Shown here piece after piece: positions 51,018 to 64,000 of a stretch of DNA of 64,000 nucleotides. This DNA comes from Rossellomorea vietnamensis NBRC 101237. Its GTDB lineage: Bacteria; Bacillota; Bacilli; Bacillales; Bacillaceae_B. The position numbers and the translations under genes were made by a program. Below the pieces are notes generated by a model. It had not been told where the DNA came from. It worked only from the letters and a program-made list of their open reading frames with translations, and searched no databases. The stretch covers positions 60,012 through 124,011 of the forward strand of contig NZ_BCVQ01000009.1 in the NCBI RefSeq assembly GCF_001591825.1, read 5' to 3'. Positions within the stretch are counted from its first letter, which is position 1, and each line of letters starts with the position of its first letter.

Positions 51018-53360
51018 TTACTTCTTCTTTTTTCGTTTGCTTCTAGGTGCATTTTCAAAATGTTTTTTATTTGTTTTTTTCTTCTTATTGTTTTTAGGAG
51101 GACGCGTTGACCATTCCCCGTCCTTTTTACGGGAAGAAGAACGATCCGACTTCCCGCGGTTTGATTTTCCTTTATCAGCAGAAAACGAACGGACACGACC
51201 TTCGCGCTCCTTGCGCTGTCCTTTCATGCCTACGATTTCAAAATCGATGGCGCGCTCATCTTTGTTGACGCTCACGACACGTACTGTGATTTCATCACCG
51301 ATTCTGAACACGTTAGCGGTCCTCTCGCCGATCATGGCAAGGTGACGTTCATCAAACCGGTAGTAATCATCCGTCATGTAGCTTACATGTACAAGGCCTT
51401 CGATGGTATTCGGCAATTCGACGAACATTCCGAAGTTCGTTACGGAGCTGATGATTCCGTCGTATTCCTCTCCCACTTTGTCTTCCATGTACTCTGCTTT
51501 TTTCAATTCGTCGGTTTCACGCTCCGCGTCCACTGCTCGGCGCTCACGGCTCGATGTATGCTCAGCGATATGACCCATTTGCGCACCCCATTTTTCACGG
51601 GTGGCCTGATCCAGTTTCCCTTCGATCAAGTACGTTCTGATTAATCGGTGAACGATCAAGTCAGGGTAACGACGGATCGGTGATGTGAAGTGTGTATAGA
51701 ACTCAGTTGCGAGTCCAAAGTGACCAAGGCTTTCAGGATCGTATTTCGCCTGCTGCATGGAACGAAGCATCATCGTCGAAACGACCATTTCTTCCGGTTC
51801 GCCCTGTACATCTTCGACTATTTCCTGAAGGGCACGTGGATGGATGCTATTCGCTGTTCCTTTCACGATCAACCCGAAATTGGTGATGAACTCGAAGAAG
51901 CGCTGAAGCTTATCTTCTTTCGGATCTTCATGGATTCGGTAGATGAACGGCACTTCCATCCAGTGGAAATGCTCGGCAACCGTCTCATTGGCGACCAGCA
52001 TGAATTCTTCGATCAGCTTCTCTGCCACTGAACGCTCACGAAGGACGACATCCGTCGGTTCCCCTTCTTCATTCACCAGCACTTTCGCTTCTTTGAAATC
52101 AAAGTCGATGGCTCCACGCTTCATCCGTTTAGTACGTAGAACCTGAGCCAGGTCCTCCATCTCCTCGAACATCGGAACCAAAGGCTCATATTTCGTGCGG
52201 AGCTCTTCGTCTTTATCCACAAGGATCTTGTTTACATCTGAATAGGTCATTCGTTCGGTCGTCTTAATGACACTCTGGAAGATTTCATGCTTGACGACAT
52301 CGCCTTCAGGTGAAATTTCCATGTCACATGATAACGTTAAACGATCCACTTTTGGATTAAGGGAACAGATCCCGTTGGATAATCGATGCGGAATCATCGG
52401 GATGACCCGGTCTACGAGATAGACAGACGTTCCTCTATCGAATGCTTCCTGATCGATCGGTGAGCTCTCTTTGACATAGTACGTCACGTCTGCAATATGT
52501 ACTCCGAGCTTATAGTTCCCGTTGTCCAGCTTCGTCACCGTTACGGCATCATCCAGATCCTTGGCATCTGCCCCATCAATCGTCACAATGGTTTGATCGC
52601 GAAGATCTTTCCGGTTCGGAATTTCTGATTCATCGATTTCACTAGGCACTTTATTTGCCTGATCCATGACCTCTTCAGGAAATTCAACGTCAATCCCATG
52701 TTTATGGATGATCGACAGAATATCGACTCCAGGATCATTTTTATGACCGAGGATTTCGATGACTTCCCCTTCGGCACTCTTGCGTCCTTCCGGATAAGAC
52801 GTCAACTTTACGACGACCTTATGTCCTTCCGCCGCTCCCATCTGGGCAGACTTAGGGATGAAGATATCACTGGCAAACTTCTTATCATCGGGGATGACAA
52901 AACCGAAATGCTTGCTTTCAGTGAACGTACCGACCATTTGATCGACACCGCGTTCAACGATCCTGACGATGGTCCCCTCTCTCCGTGAACCTGAAGAAGA
53001 GGTGGAAACCCTCACCAAAACAATATCGCCATGCATGGCGTTATTCGTTTCGTTCGGAGGGATGAAGATATCATCCATTCCGGATTCTTCCGGTATCACA
53101 AACGCAAATCCTTTTGCATGGGCGGATACTTTCCCCCTTACCAGATTCATTTTCTCAGGCAGGCCGTAGCGGTTGCTTCTTGTTCGTACGACGAGCCCCT
53201 TTTCTTCCATTACGACAAGTGCTTTGACAAATTCCTTGAAATTCGTGGACCCTTCAATTCCAAAGGCTTCTTCAAGCTCCTGCACCGTCAATGGCTTGTA
53301 TGCTTCTTCCTTCATATAGGAAAGGAGCCTATCCACATGCACTTTAATATTTTCGTCCAT
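51018..53360 (-). CDS. rnr: Ribonuclease R
   Basis: 780-aa 3'-5' exoribonuclease. N-terminal winged helix, two cold-shock domains ([40 protein letters not shown]), the RNB catalytic domain with [16 protein letters not shown] (Mg-binding aspartates) and [16 protein letters not shown], a C-terminal S1 domain ([20 protein letters not shown]) and a Lys/Ser/Arg-rich tail ([20 protein letters not shown]). It degrades structured RNA and, with tmRNA-SmpB, non-stop mRNAs. It lies 27 nt downstream of the carboxylesterase gene. Confidence 0.96.
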   Translation of the reverse strand: MDENIKVHVDRLLSYMKEEAYKPLTVQELEEAFGIEGSTNFKEFVKALVVMEEKGLVVRTRSNRYGLPEKMNLVRGKVSAHAKGFAFVIPEESGMDDIFIPPNETNNAMHGDIVLVRVSTSSSGSRREGTIVRIVERGVDQMVGTFTESKHFGFVIPDDKKFASDIFIPKSAQMGAAEGHKVVVKLTSYPEGRKSAEGEVIEILGHKNDPGVDILSIIHKHGIDVEFPEEVMDQANKVPSEIDESEIPNRKDLRDQTIVTIDGADAKDLDDAVTVTKLDNGNYKLGVHIADVTYYVKESSPIDQEAFDRGTSVYLVDRVIPMIPHRLSNGICSLNPKVDRLTLSCDMEISPEGDVVKHEIFQSVIKTTERMTYSDVNKILVDKDEELRTKYEPLVPMFEEMEDLAQVLRTKRMKRGAIDFDFKEAKVLVNEEGEPTDVVLRERSVAEKLIEEFMLVANETVAEHFHWMEVPFIYRIHEDPKEDKLQRFFEFITNFGLIVKGTANSIHPRALQEIVEDVQGEPEEMVVSTMMLRSMQQAKYDPESLGHFGLATEFYTHFTSPIRRYPDLIVHRLIRTYLIEGKLDQATREKWGAQMGHIAEHTSSRERRAVDAERETDELKKAEYMEDKVGEEYDGIISSVTNFGMFVELPNTIEGLVHVSYMTDDYYRFDERHLAMIGERTANVFRIGDEITVRVVSVNKDERAIDFEIVGMKGQRKEREGRVRSFSADKGKSNRGKSDRSSSRKKDGEWSTRPPKNNKKKKTNKKHFENAPRSKRKKKK

Positions 53361-53387
53361 GACAATCCCTCCTGATCATCGAATTCA

Positions 53388-54134
53388 TCAAACCGTCCAA
53401 TCCAATTTCTCAAGGAAACCGTAGACGTCTTCATGAAGCTGTTCTTTTTCTTTATCTAATGTAATGACATGACCTGACTCTTCGTACCATTTGATTTCTT
53501 TCTCATCCGACTCCACGTTGTCGTAAATGATATTCGCAGAAGCCGTATTGATCATATGGTCATGCCTTGCCTGTACCACAAACGTCGGTGAATAGATCAT
53601 ATCCACGTTTTCACGTACTTCTGCAATTAATTCCTGCAGGGACTTCAATGTATTCATCGGCGTTTTCTTGAACTCTTCTATTTCCTTTTCAATTTGTTCT
53701 TCCTGTTTTCCTTCAAACTTTTTAAATTCACGGGCGTAATCGACTACCCCCTGATACATGATTTCTTCACTTTTTATATACATTGGCGCACACATAGGGA
53801 CAATACCCTTTACAGGTACAGTGTAACCTAATTTAAGAGAAAATACCCCTCCCAGAGAAAGGCCGGCAACCGCAATCTCTTCGTATCCCTTGCTCTTTAA
53901 ATGCTCATAACCCTCCATGACATCCTTCCACCAATCTTCAGGCCCTGTATGGACCAATTCTTCAGGTGGAACACCGTGTCCTTTATAGTGAGGGGCATGG
54001 GATGAATAGCCCTTCTTTTCTAAGTAACGTCCAAGCATTCTGACGTCAGCAGAATTTCCTGTGAAGCCATGAAGCAGCAATACTGCTCTTGGACCCGCTT
54101 CGAATGTGAATGGTTTTGGTAATACTGTTTTCAT
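53388..54134 (-). CDS. Carboxylesterase (Est30/YvaK type)
   Basis: 248-aa alpha/beta hydrolase. Oxyanion-region [17 protein letters not shown], nucleophile elbow GLSLGG (Ser about 93), acidic residue in [10 protein letters not shown] and catalytic histidine in [12 protein letters not shown]. It matches the Est30/YvaK carboxylesterases, which occupy this position between secG and rnr in Bacillus. It hydrolyses short acyl esters in vitro; the physiological substrate is unknown. The promoter region contains duplicated palindromes. Confidence 0.93.
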   Translation of the reverse strand: MKTVLPKPFTFEAGPRAVLLLHGFTGNSADVRMLGRYLEKKGYSSHAPHYKGHGVPPEELVHTGPEDWWKDVMEGYEHLKSKGYEEIAVAGLSLGGVFSLKLGYTVPVKGIVPMCAPMYIKSEEIMYQGVVDYAREFKKFEGKQEEQIEKEIEEFKKTPMNTLKSLQELIAEVRENVDMIYSPTFVVQARHDHMINTASANIIYDNVESDEKEIKWYEESGHVITLDKEKEQLHEDVYGFLEKLDWTV

Positions 54135-54160
54135 CTTTATGACTCCTTTTTAACTCAATT

Positions 54161-54339
54161 TAAACAAACGTTTGATTAGTCGGCAGAAACCTTGATTTAA
54201 CAGGCTCCATTCTATTAAGCAGTTGTTTAAACGATTTAGTTATGTACATTGATTTTACGTGGATTTTTGTTAAACAAACGTTTGATTAGTATCCAGGAAG
54301 CTTGTTATGACAGGCTTCGTCCTATTAAACGATCGTTTA
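54161..54339. repeat. Two 69-bp imperfect direct repeats with palindromes
   Basis: Copies at 54161-54229 and 54271-54339, exactly 110 bp apart. Each begins TAAACAAACGTTTGATTAGT (perfect 10-bp palindrome CAAACGTTTG). Each then has a CAGGCT(C/T)C block and ends in a second palindrome-like element, degenerate in copy one and TAAACGATCGTTTA in copy two. They occupy most of the gap between the esterase and secG, and could be operator sites of a TetR-type regulator. No gene is seen in this gap. Confidence 0.7.
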
Positions 54340-54415
54340 GTCCACTCTTCTTCTCTATTTTTAGCAAACATTGGTCAGACAATCCAATATTTCGCTTGAA
54401 AATCTGTCTGTCTAA

Positions 54416-54448
54416 ATAAAAAAACCTGACCTTAATGATCAGGTTTTG
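54416..54448 (-). terminator. secG terminator
   Basis: Minus strand AAAACCTGA-TCATTAAGG-TCAGGTTTTTTTA just past secG. Confidence 0.87.
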
Positions 54449-54455
54449 ATTCGTA

Positions 54456-54683
54456 TTAGATAGCTACGATGGCGATGGTTAGTACGAAGAATAGTACCGA
54501 TAATACGATTGTGATTCTGTGCAGTACCAAGTCAATCCCACGAGCTTTTTGTTTCCCGAAAAGTTGTTCTGCACCACCAGAGATGGCCCCTGAAAGTCCA
54601 GCACTTTTACCTGACTGAAGTAATACAAGAGCAATAAGTGCAATTGATACAATAATAAGTAAAGTGACGAGTATTGTGTGCAT
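54456..54683 (-). CDS. secG: Preprotein translocase subunit
   Basis: 75 aa, two membrane segments ([20 protein letters not shown] and [19 protein letters not shown]) joined by the conserved loop [20 protein letters not shown]. This is SecG of the SecYEG channel. ATG at 54683 has GGAGGTGG 6 nt upstream; the frame is open further upstream without homology. Confidence 0.95.
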   Translation of the reverse strand: MHTILVTLLIIVSIALIALVLLQSGKSAGLSGAISGGAEQLFGKQKARGIDLVLHRITIVLSVLFFVLTIAIVAI

Positions 54684-54796
54684 GAGTCCCACCTCCTGAT
54701 ACGAACATAACATTATCTCTAGTTTACCATAGGGAAGATGAAGTGGACAAGGTAATATTGTTTGAATTGTGGAAAGAGTTGGTACCGGATATGATT

Positions 54797-54830
54797 TCAA
54801 AAAAAGAGCCCCGTCCAAAGACGGGGCTGA
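54797..54830 (-). terminator. eno terminator
   Basis: Minus strand AGCCCCGTC-TTTG-GACGGGGCT then CTTTTTTTG: end of the glycolytic operon. Confidence 0.93.
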
Positions 54831-54846
54831 CTCTCTTCCATCGCTA

Positions 54847-56139
<1,293 letters not shown>

Positions 56140-56152
56140 TTAGAATCTCTCC

Positions 56153-58466
<2,314 letters not shown>

Positions 58467-58506
58467 TCATATCGGTTCAGCAAGATGTTGGTCTTTGATG
58501 AAGCGA

Positions 58507-59691
58507 TTATTTATCGTTAAGAGCCACTACTCCAGGAAGTTCTTTTCCTTCCATGAATTCGAGTGATGCTCCACCACCTGTAGAAATATGACTCATCTTG
58601 TCAGCATAACCGAATTTTTCTACGGCTGCTGCAGAGTCACCGCCACCGATAACAGAATATGTATCTGTTGCATCGGCTAACGCCTCCGCTACGGCTTTCG
58701 TTCCATTTGCAAATGTTTCTAATTCGAATACACCCATCGGTCCGTTCCAGATCACAAGCTTAGAATCTTTGATTGTATCCTGGAATAGAGCTCTCGTCTT
58801 AGGTCCGATATCAAGTGCTTCCCAATCTGAAGGGATCGAATCGATATCCACTTCTTTCGTATTCGCATCATTTGAGAAGTCATCAGCAACGACTACATCA
58901 ACAGGCATAAGGAATTTAACGCCTTTGTCCTCTGCTTTTTTCATGAATTGCTTCGCTAGATCAATTTTGTCTTCTTCAAGAAGGGATTTCCCTACCTCAT
59001 GGCCTTGGGCTTTCACGAATGTGTAAGCAAGACCTCCTCCGATGATCAGGTTGTCCACTTTATCTAACAGGTTGTCAATGACACCGATTTTGTCTTTTAC
59101 CTTCGCTCCACCGACGATGGCTGTGAATGGACGTTCCGGATCGGAAAGGGCTTTTCCTAATACGTCAAGCTCTTTCTCCATCAGTAGTCCTGCTACAGCC
59201 GGAAGGTGCTTTGCCACGCCTTCAGTGGAAGCATGTGCACGGTGAGCAGCACCGAATGCATCGTTCACATAAAGGTCAGCAAGCGCTGCAAATTCTTTCG
59301 CAAGCTCAGGATCATTCTTTGTTTCCCCAGGGTAGAAGCGAACGTTTTCCAGTACAAGAACGTCCCCTTCAGACATGTCGCCGATCTTTGATTGAACAGC
59401 TTCACCATACGCTTCATCTGCTTTGGCTACGTTTTTCCCAAGAAGTTCGGAAAGTCTTTCAGCTACAGGTGTTAAACGCAGTTCTTCCACCACTTCACCT
59501 TTCGGACGGCCTAAGTGACTAGCCAGAATGACCTTTGCTCCGCCATCCACTAAATACTTAATAGTAGGAAGAGCAGCTTGGATACGGGTTTCGTCTGTTA
59601 TCTTGCCTTCAGACATCGGTACGTTAAAGTCTACACGGCAAAATACGCGTTTCCCTCTTACATCGACATCTTTAATCGACTTTTTGTTCAT
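58507..59691 (-). CDS. pgk: Phosphoglycerate kinase
   Basis: 394 aa. Substrate motifs [40 protein letters not shown] and the nucleotide-binding [14 protein letters not shown] with a glycine-rich C-terminal [14 protein letters not shown]. Produces ATP from 1,3-bisphosphoglycerate. It is separated from gapA by 182 nt containing a partial terminator. Confidence 0.98.
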   Translation of the reverse strand: MNKKSIKDVDVRGKRVFCRVDFNVPMSEGKITDETRIQAALPTIKYLVDGGAKVILASHLGRPKGEVVEELRLTPVAERLSELLGKNVAKADEAYGEAVQSKIGDMSEGDVLVLENVRFYPGETKNDPELAKEFAALADLYVNDAFGAAHRAHASTEGVAKHLPAVAGLLMEKELDVLGKALSDPERPFTAIVGGAKVKDKIGVIDNLLDKVDNLIIGGGLAYTFVKAQGHEVGKSLLEEDKIDLAKQFMKKAEDKGVKFLMPVDVVVADDFSNDANTKEVDIDSIPSDWEALDIGPKTRALFQDTIKDSKLVIWNGPMGVFELETFANGTKAVAEALADATDTYSVIGGGDSAAAVEKFGYADKMSHISTGGGASLEFMEGKELPGVVALNDK

Positions 59692-59755
59692 CGTAAAAGG
59701 CCTCCTTTGGTTTTCAATTTCTACATCTTTTTCAAAAAAATAGAAACAACAATAA

Positions 59756-59797
59756 GAAAAGGGAGAGGGGAATCTTCCCCGCTCCCCTTCATCACAT
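59756..59797 (-). terminator. Partial terminator between gapA and pgk
   Basis: Minus strand GGGGAG-C-GGGGAAGATTCCCC-T-CTCCC then TTTTCTTATTG. It probably lowers readthrough into pgk so that gapA transcript exceeds the rest of the operon. Confidence 0.65.
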
Positions 59798-59873
59798 CTT
59801 CATTATAGATGGTGGGACAAAATTTATCCATCAATCACCATGCTAATGATGTCAATTTACAAAACTTTATCGA

Positions 59874-60896
<1,023 letters not shown>

Positions 60897-60928
60897 TTAG
60901 ATAGTTAAGGATGATTTTTTTATATTTC

Positions 60929-60949
60929 AAAAGGGCTTACCCTTTTAAA
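60929..60949 (-). other. Hairpin at the cggR/gapA junction
   Basis: AAAAGGGTAAGCCCTTTT on the minus strand overlaps the cggR stop and is followed by A-rich sequence, not a T run. In B. subtilis the cggR-gapA mRNA is cleaved near here, so this may mark a processing site or protect the gapA 5' end. Confidence 0.5.
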
Positions 60950-61956
60950 AGCTCTCTCGCTGCTCCTTCATCCGTGATGAGCACGGTCTTGTGTGGAGCA
61001 CCTTTCATATACGCCCGAATCGCTTTCGCCTTCGAGCTGCCGCCAGCGACGGCGATGACGTTCTCGATGTGACTTAAATCTTCTAATTGCAGGCCGATCG
61101 TCGGCACCTTATGTACCACTTCACCTGCTTCGTCAAAATAGTAACCAAATGCTTCCCCGACGGCGTGACCCTCGGTGATTTTCTCAAAATCTTCTTCCGT
61201 GGTCTTCCGTCTTTCTGCCATTGTGATAGCATCCCCAATTCCATGGAGAACCATGTTGGCGGATTTGATTAAATTAAGGACCTCTTTGATCATCGGTTCT
61301 TTCAAGAAGGACTTATATACTTCTTTACTAACCTGATCCGGCACATATAAAACACGATGACGCGTCCCTGTGTGCTCGGCCATCTTGGCACAGATGGTAT
61401 TGGCCTGGTTCTTCACATCTTCCCCGATTCCACCCCGAGCAGGAACGAACAAGGTTTCGTCAGAAAAATCAGGTGTCAGCCTTTCTGCTACGGCTGCCAT
61501 TGTCGAACCTCCAGTCACAGCGATGATAGTATTTCCCTTAAGTCGGCGTTTCATACTAGCAGCTGAAGCACGCCCTAATTCTTCTTTTACCCAAGGTGAC
61601 TCATCACTATTCCCCGGAACGATTACAATTTCATGAAGATTAAGTAACGATTTTAATTCCTGTTCCATTACGTTGATCCCGGAAATCTCCCTCATCATGC
61701 TTTCAAGGTTCTCTAAAAGCTGGATACCATCTTCCGTCATGATCATCCCGGAAGTTTTGATATCAATGAGATCTTGATTATTCAGGAACTCCACTTCACT
61801 TCTCAGTACGCGTTCCGTCAAGCCCATATTCTGAGCAAGACTTCTGCGTCCGACAGGCTGCATGAACCGGATGGAACGTAGAATTTGATGCCTTTTTTGC
61901 ATAATTTCAAGCAGGTCAGGTAATAATCGCTTTTGTATGTCAATTAAAGATTCCAT
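60937..61956 (-). CDS. cggR: Central glycolytic genes regulator
   Basis: About 339-aa SorC/DeoR-family repressor. N-terminal winged helix (RRSLAQNMGLTERVLRSEVE) and a C-terminal sugar-phosphate binding domain (IIAVTGGSTMAAVAERL, FVPARGGIGEDVKNQANTIC, IAVAGGSSKAKAIRAYMKG). Fructose-1,6-bisphosphate relieves repression in B. subtilis. ATG at 61956 has GAAGGAG 8 nt upstream. It is the first gene of the glycolytic operon, controlling its own promoter. Confidence 0.95.
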   Translation of the reverse strand: MESLIDIQKRLLPDLLEIMQKRHQILRSIRFMQPVGRRSLAQNMGLTERVLRSEVEFLNNQDLIDIKTSGMIMTEDGIQLLENLESMMREISGINVMEQELKSLLNLHEIVIVPGNSDESPWVKEELGRASAASMKRRLKGNTIIAVTGGSTMAAVAERLTPDFSDETLFVPARGGIGEDVKNQANTICAKMAEHTGTRHRVLYVPDQVSKEVYKSFLKEPMIKEVLNLIKSANMVLHGIGDAITMAERRKTTEEDFEKITEGHAVGEAFGYYFDEAGEVVHKVPTIGLQLEDLSHIENVIAVAGGSSKAKAIRAYMKGAPHKTVLITDEGAARELLKG

Positions 61957-61994
61957 AGTTAAAAGCTCCTTCAAATGAAGTGCGTGGATACGTT

Positions 61995-62032
61995 GGACTC
62001 ATTCGGTCCCACATAGACATATTATGTCCCAC
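61995..62032 (-). promoter_or_regulatory. CggR operator
   Basis: Minus strand GGGAC-N6-TGTC-N5-GGGAC-N6-AGTC, the tandem-repeat structure of the B. subtilis CggR operator, located between promoter and cggR. Confidence 0.85.
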
Positions 62033-62069
62033 TACCTCCAAAAAAAATTCATCCCTGCTTACAAGTTTC

Positions 62070-62098
62070 ATTTTATCAGGGTATGAATCGTAATTCAA
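62070..62098 (-). promoter_or_regulatory. Promoter of the glycolytic operon
   Basis: Minus strand TTGAAT (62098-62093), 17 nt, TAAAAT (62075-62070), immediately upstream of the CggR operator. Confidence 0.75.
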
Positions 62099-62105
62099 CT
62101 AGAAA

Positions 62106-62351
62106 CTATCGGGTTTTTTCATGTAAACGCTTGCTAAGCGTAAAATAATCAATCTGCCCATACTGAAGGATTTCCCCGTCCAGTTCCACGACCGGGATCA
62201 TCAGTCCGAAACGTTCTGTGAGATCATCGCTTTTATCGATATCCTCTTCTTCAATGGAAAAGCCCATCTCATCCTGAAGAAGTTTCAGGGTGATTTTTGC
62301 GTCTTCGCAAAGTCCGCATTGTGTGCGTGTGTAGAAAATGACTTGCTTCAT
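62106..62351 (-). CDS. Glutaredoxin-family protein
   Basis: 81-aa thioredoxin-fold protein of the small glutaredoxin family (DUF836-like), with redox motif CGLC (FYTRTQCGLCEDAKITL) and cis-proline MIPVVELDGE. ATG at 62351 is used, with GCGAGGC upstream; a longer in-frame reading runs into the palindrome repeats. It lies between rpoN and cggR in the same orientation. Its partner is unknown. Confidence 0.85.
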   Translation of the reverse strand: MKQVIFYTRTQCGLCEDAKITLKLLQDEMGFSIEEEDIDKSDDLTERFGLMIPVVELDGEILQYGQIDYFTLSKRLHEKTR

Positions 62352-62406
62352 ATTGTTGCCTCGCTTTGTTTTAATTGTAGGTTGGGTCAGGTTGGGATGT
62401 TGTTTT

Positions 62407-62494
62407 TGTACCTGGTACATCTGTTGATTGTTGTACCTGGTACAAAACAGCTTCCGTGTACCTGGTACAAACTAACCATTGTGTACCTGGTACA
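62407..62494. repeat. Four 13-bp palindromes at exact 25-bp period
   Basis: TGTACCTGGTACA occurs at 62407, 62432, 62457 and 62482, identical each time, with unrelated 12-nt spacers. The element starts right after the rpoN stop and ends about 55 nt before the glutaredoxin start. Each unit can form a small cruciform or be a protein-binding site. Confidence 0.9.
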
Positions 62495-62510
62495 CTCTAC
62501 ATTCTATCTT

Positions 62511-63851
62511 CTATTCATATCTCTTCCTCATCGTAGAAGAAGTGATCCCCATTTGATCACGGTATTTGGCGATGGTCCTTCTGGAAACATCATATCCTTT
62601 ATCCAATAGTAGATTGACAATCTTCTGGTCTGATAGAGGCTTTTTCTTGTCTTCTTCATCAATCAGTTTTTGAAGCTCATTTTTCACGGTCCGGGCAGAC
62701 GCCGCTTCTGAATCCTCAAGTTTTACCGATCTAATCGCTGAGGTAAAGAAGTACTTCAACTCGAAGATTCCAAAGGGGGTTTGCATATACTTACCTTTCA
62801 CGGCGCGGCTGATCGTCGATTCGTGTACATCGATTTCATCCGCCACCTGCTTTAACGTCAGGGGCTGGATCGCAGATGGCCCTTCCAAAAAGAACGACTT
62901 CTGCTTCTCAGCAAGTATCTTCCCGACTTTCAAGATTGTCTGTTTCCGCTGTCGTAAACTTTGCAGGAGCCACCGGAAATCCTGCTCCTTCTCTTGAAGA
63001 TAGGTTTGGACTTCCTTATCCGGGTGATCTTTCATGAAATCGGTGTACTCTTCATTATACGTGACGTTAACGGTTGTCCCATCATATAACGATACGGCCA
63101 CGGTATGCCCGTCTATTACGTTCACCACAAGCTCAGGCGTAATGTATTCAGCGATATGCTGGGAGTATTTCGATCCAGGCCTCGGGTTACAATGCTGGAT
63201 AAAATCAGCAGCCTGCTGGATGTCCTTCAGTTCAACCCCAAGCTCCTTGCTGATCGCTTTCCACTTCTTTTCCCCAAAGGCTTGAAAATGATCGGTTACA
63301 ATCTGCTTCACCAAAGGGGGAACATCTGCTTTTCTCTGCAACTGAAGGGAAATGCACTCCTGCAGGGATCTCGCCCCTATCCCGGCCGGTTCCAACTCCT
63401 GAATCCTCTTAATATAGGTTTCCAGTTGATCCCATTCCAAACCATGTTTTTGCATGAAAGATGGTTCATCCACTCTTAAATAACCGTTGTCATCCAGGCT
63501 GCATATTAATTCATCAAGTATTTTCCGGTCGAAAGAAGTAAGCGATTTCAAATTTATTTGAACAGATAAGGCATCCGCAAGGGTACTCGTCGGCACAGAA
63601 ACATATTCGTACCAATCCACCGTATTCCCGGGATTGCCGTCATTTCGTTTATACGTATAAGGTTCTCGTTGATAGAGGGAGTCTTGTTTAGGCGGTTCTA
63701 CTTGTATAAGGGGATTCTCTAATTGCTTAGCTTCTAAATAAGCATTCAGTTCCATCGTAGAATATTGGAGGATGGTGATGGCTTGAGAAAGCTGTTGAGT
63801 CATTTGAAGTTTTAGTTGTTGATTTTGAAAAAGTCCTGCTTTCAAATTCAT
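62511..63851 (-). CDS. rpoN: RNA polymerase sigma-54 factor
   Basis: 446-aa sigma-54 (SigL). Region I is Gln-rich (LFQNQQLKLQMTQQLSQAIT, ILQYSTMELNAYL), followed by the core-binding domain, a helix-turn-helix (VADEIDVHESTISRAVKGKY) and the C-terminal RpoN box region SRRTIAKYRDQMG. It works only with AAA+ enhancer-binding proteins. ATG at 63851 has TGGGAGG upstream. Sequence from 63852 to the window end shows no gene. Confidence 0.97.
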   Translation of the reverse strand: MNLKAGLFQNQQLKLQMTQQLSQAITILQYSTMELNAYLEAKQLENPLIQVEPPKQDSLYQREPYTYKRNDGNPGNTVDWYEYVSVPTSTLADALSVQINLKSLTSFDRKILDELICSLDDNGYLRVDEPSFMQKHGLEWDQLETYIKRIQELEPAGIGARSLQECISLQLQRKADVPPLVKQIVTDHFQAFGEKKWKAISKELGVELKDIQQAADFIQHCNPRPGSKYSQHIAEYITPELVVNVIDGHTVAVSLYDGTTVNVTYNEEYTDFMKDHPDKEVQTYLQEKEQDFRWLLQSLRQRKQTILKVGKILAEKQKSFFLEGPSAIQPLTLKQVADEIDVHESTISRAVKGKYMQTPFGIFELKYFFTSAIRSVKLEDSEAASARTVKNELQKLIDEEDKKKPLSDQKIVNLLLDKGYDVSRRTIAKYRDQMGITSSTMRKRYE

Positions 63852-64000
63852 GATTACTAACCTCCCATTTATCTATTCTACAATAAAATTGGTTGTTCGT
63901 TAATGGGAATTCGTTGGTAGTTGGTGGGTTTGTACTATATATATGAGTGTTTTCTTCAAAACTTTCCGGAGAGAGTAGTGGTTGATTTCCGCTGCAGGTG

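Noticed and set aside
62407..62494. CRISPR array reading of the four spaced repeats
   Set aside because: Repeats are only 13 bp and palindromic, spacers only 12 nt, and no cas genes are present. It is a short palindrome array.

Overview
The window reads as chromosomal DNA of a spore-forming Bacillaceae (low/medium-GC Firmicute). Evidence: B. subtilis-like blocks (cggR-gapA-pgk-tpiA-gpmI-eno; secG-carboxylesterase-rnr-smpB-ssrA), a CotF-like spore-coat protein, qoxABCD, an S-box riboswitch, Bacillus-type Fur boxes and AGGAGG ribosome-binding sites. The genus is not fixed by the sequence.

Layout. (1) 1-9.75 kb: a seven-gene minus-strand operon in rhbABCDEF order for a citrate-hydroxamate (schizokinen/rhizobactin-type) siderophore, driven by a promoter whose -35/-10 spacer is a perfect Fur box. 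Its last gene is an aspartokinase, read from a CTG codon, that probably feeds aspartate into the diaminobutyrate precursor pathway. (2) 10-15.2 kb: guanidine-modifying enzyme, amino-acid permease, YqcI/YcgG protein, LysE exporter, coat protein, LysM-L,D-transpeptidase. (3) 15.2-18.1 kb: homoserine dehydrogenase plus a second aspartokinase behind a SAM-I riboswitch, so the window holds two aspartokinases under different control (iron versus SAM). (4) 18.2-24.3 kb: DUF2254 membrane protein, XRE/TPR regulator with a small partner gene, aspA, a small haem-copper-oxidase-like membrane protein and a VOC protein. (5) 24.3-28.2 kb: qoxABCD quinol oxidase with an unusual subunit II.

(6) 28.6-49.5 kb: a large copper-handling region. 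It has copY-copZ-copA-glutaredoxin with CopY operators, two multicopper oxidases, a SHOCT protein, a YdhK lipoprotein, a histidine kinase/response regulator pair, an F510_1955 lipoprotein, a 16-Cys four-helix copper-binding protein, a DUF318 permease, a CWB2-like protein, a MATE transporter (CTG start), a second-looking Lgt, a membrane cupredoxin, a CopB-type ATPase and a DUF305 protein. Several of these genes share an unusual promoter layout: two TGCA-like half-sites 11 bp apart, then a GGG element and a -10. This is probably the box of the local two-component system. The region abuts the 3' end of ssrA, a common island integration site.

(7) 49.6-50.3 kb: a tmRNA gene whose T-loop is split by a ~277-nt group I intron. 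(8) 50.4-54.1 kb: smpB, rnr, carboxylesterase. (9) 54.4-62 kb: secG and the glycolytic operon with its CggR operator. (10) 62.1-63.9 kb: glutaredoxin-like gene, four 13-bp palindromes at exact 25-bp period, and rpoN (sigma-54).
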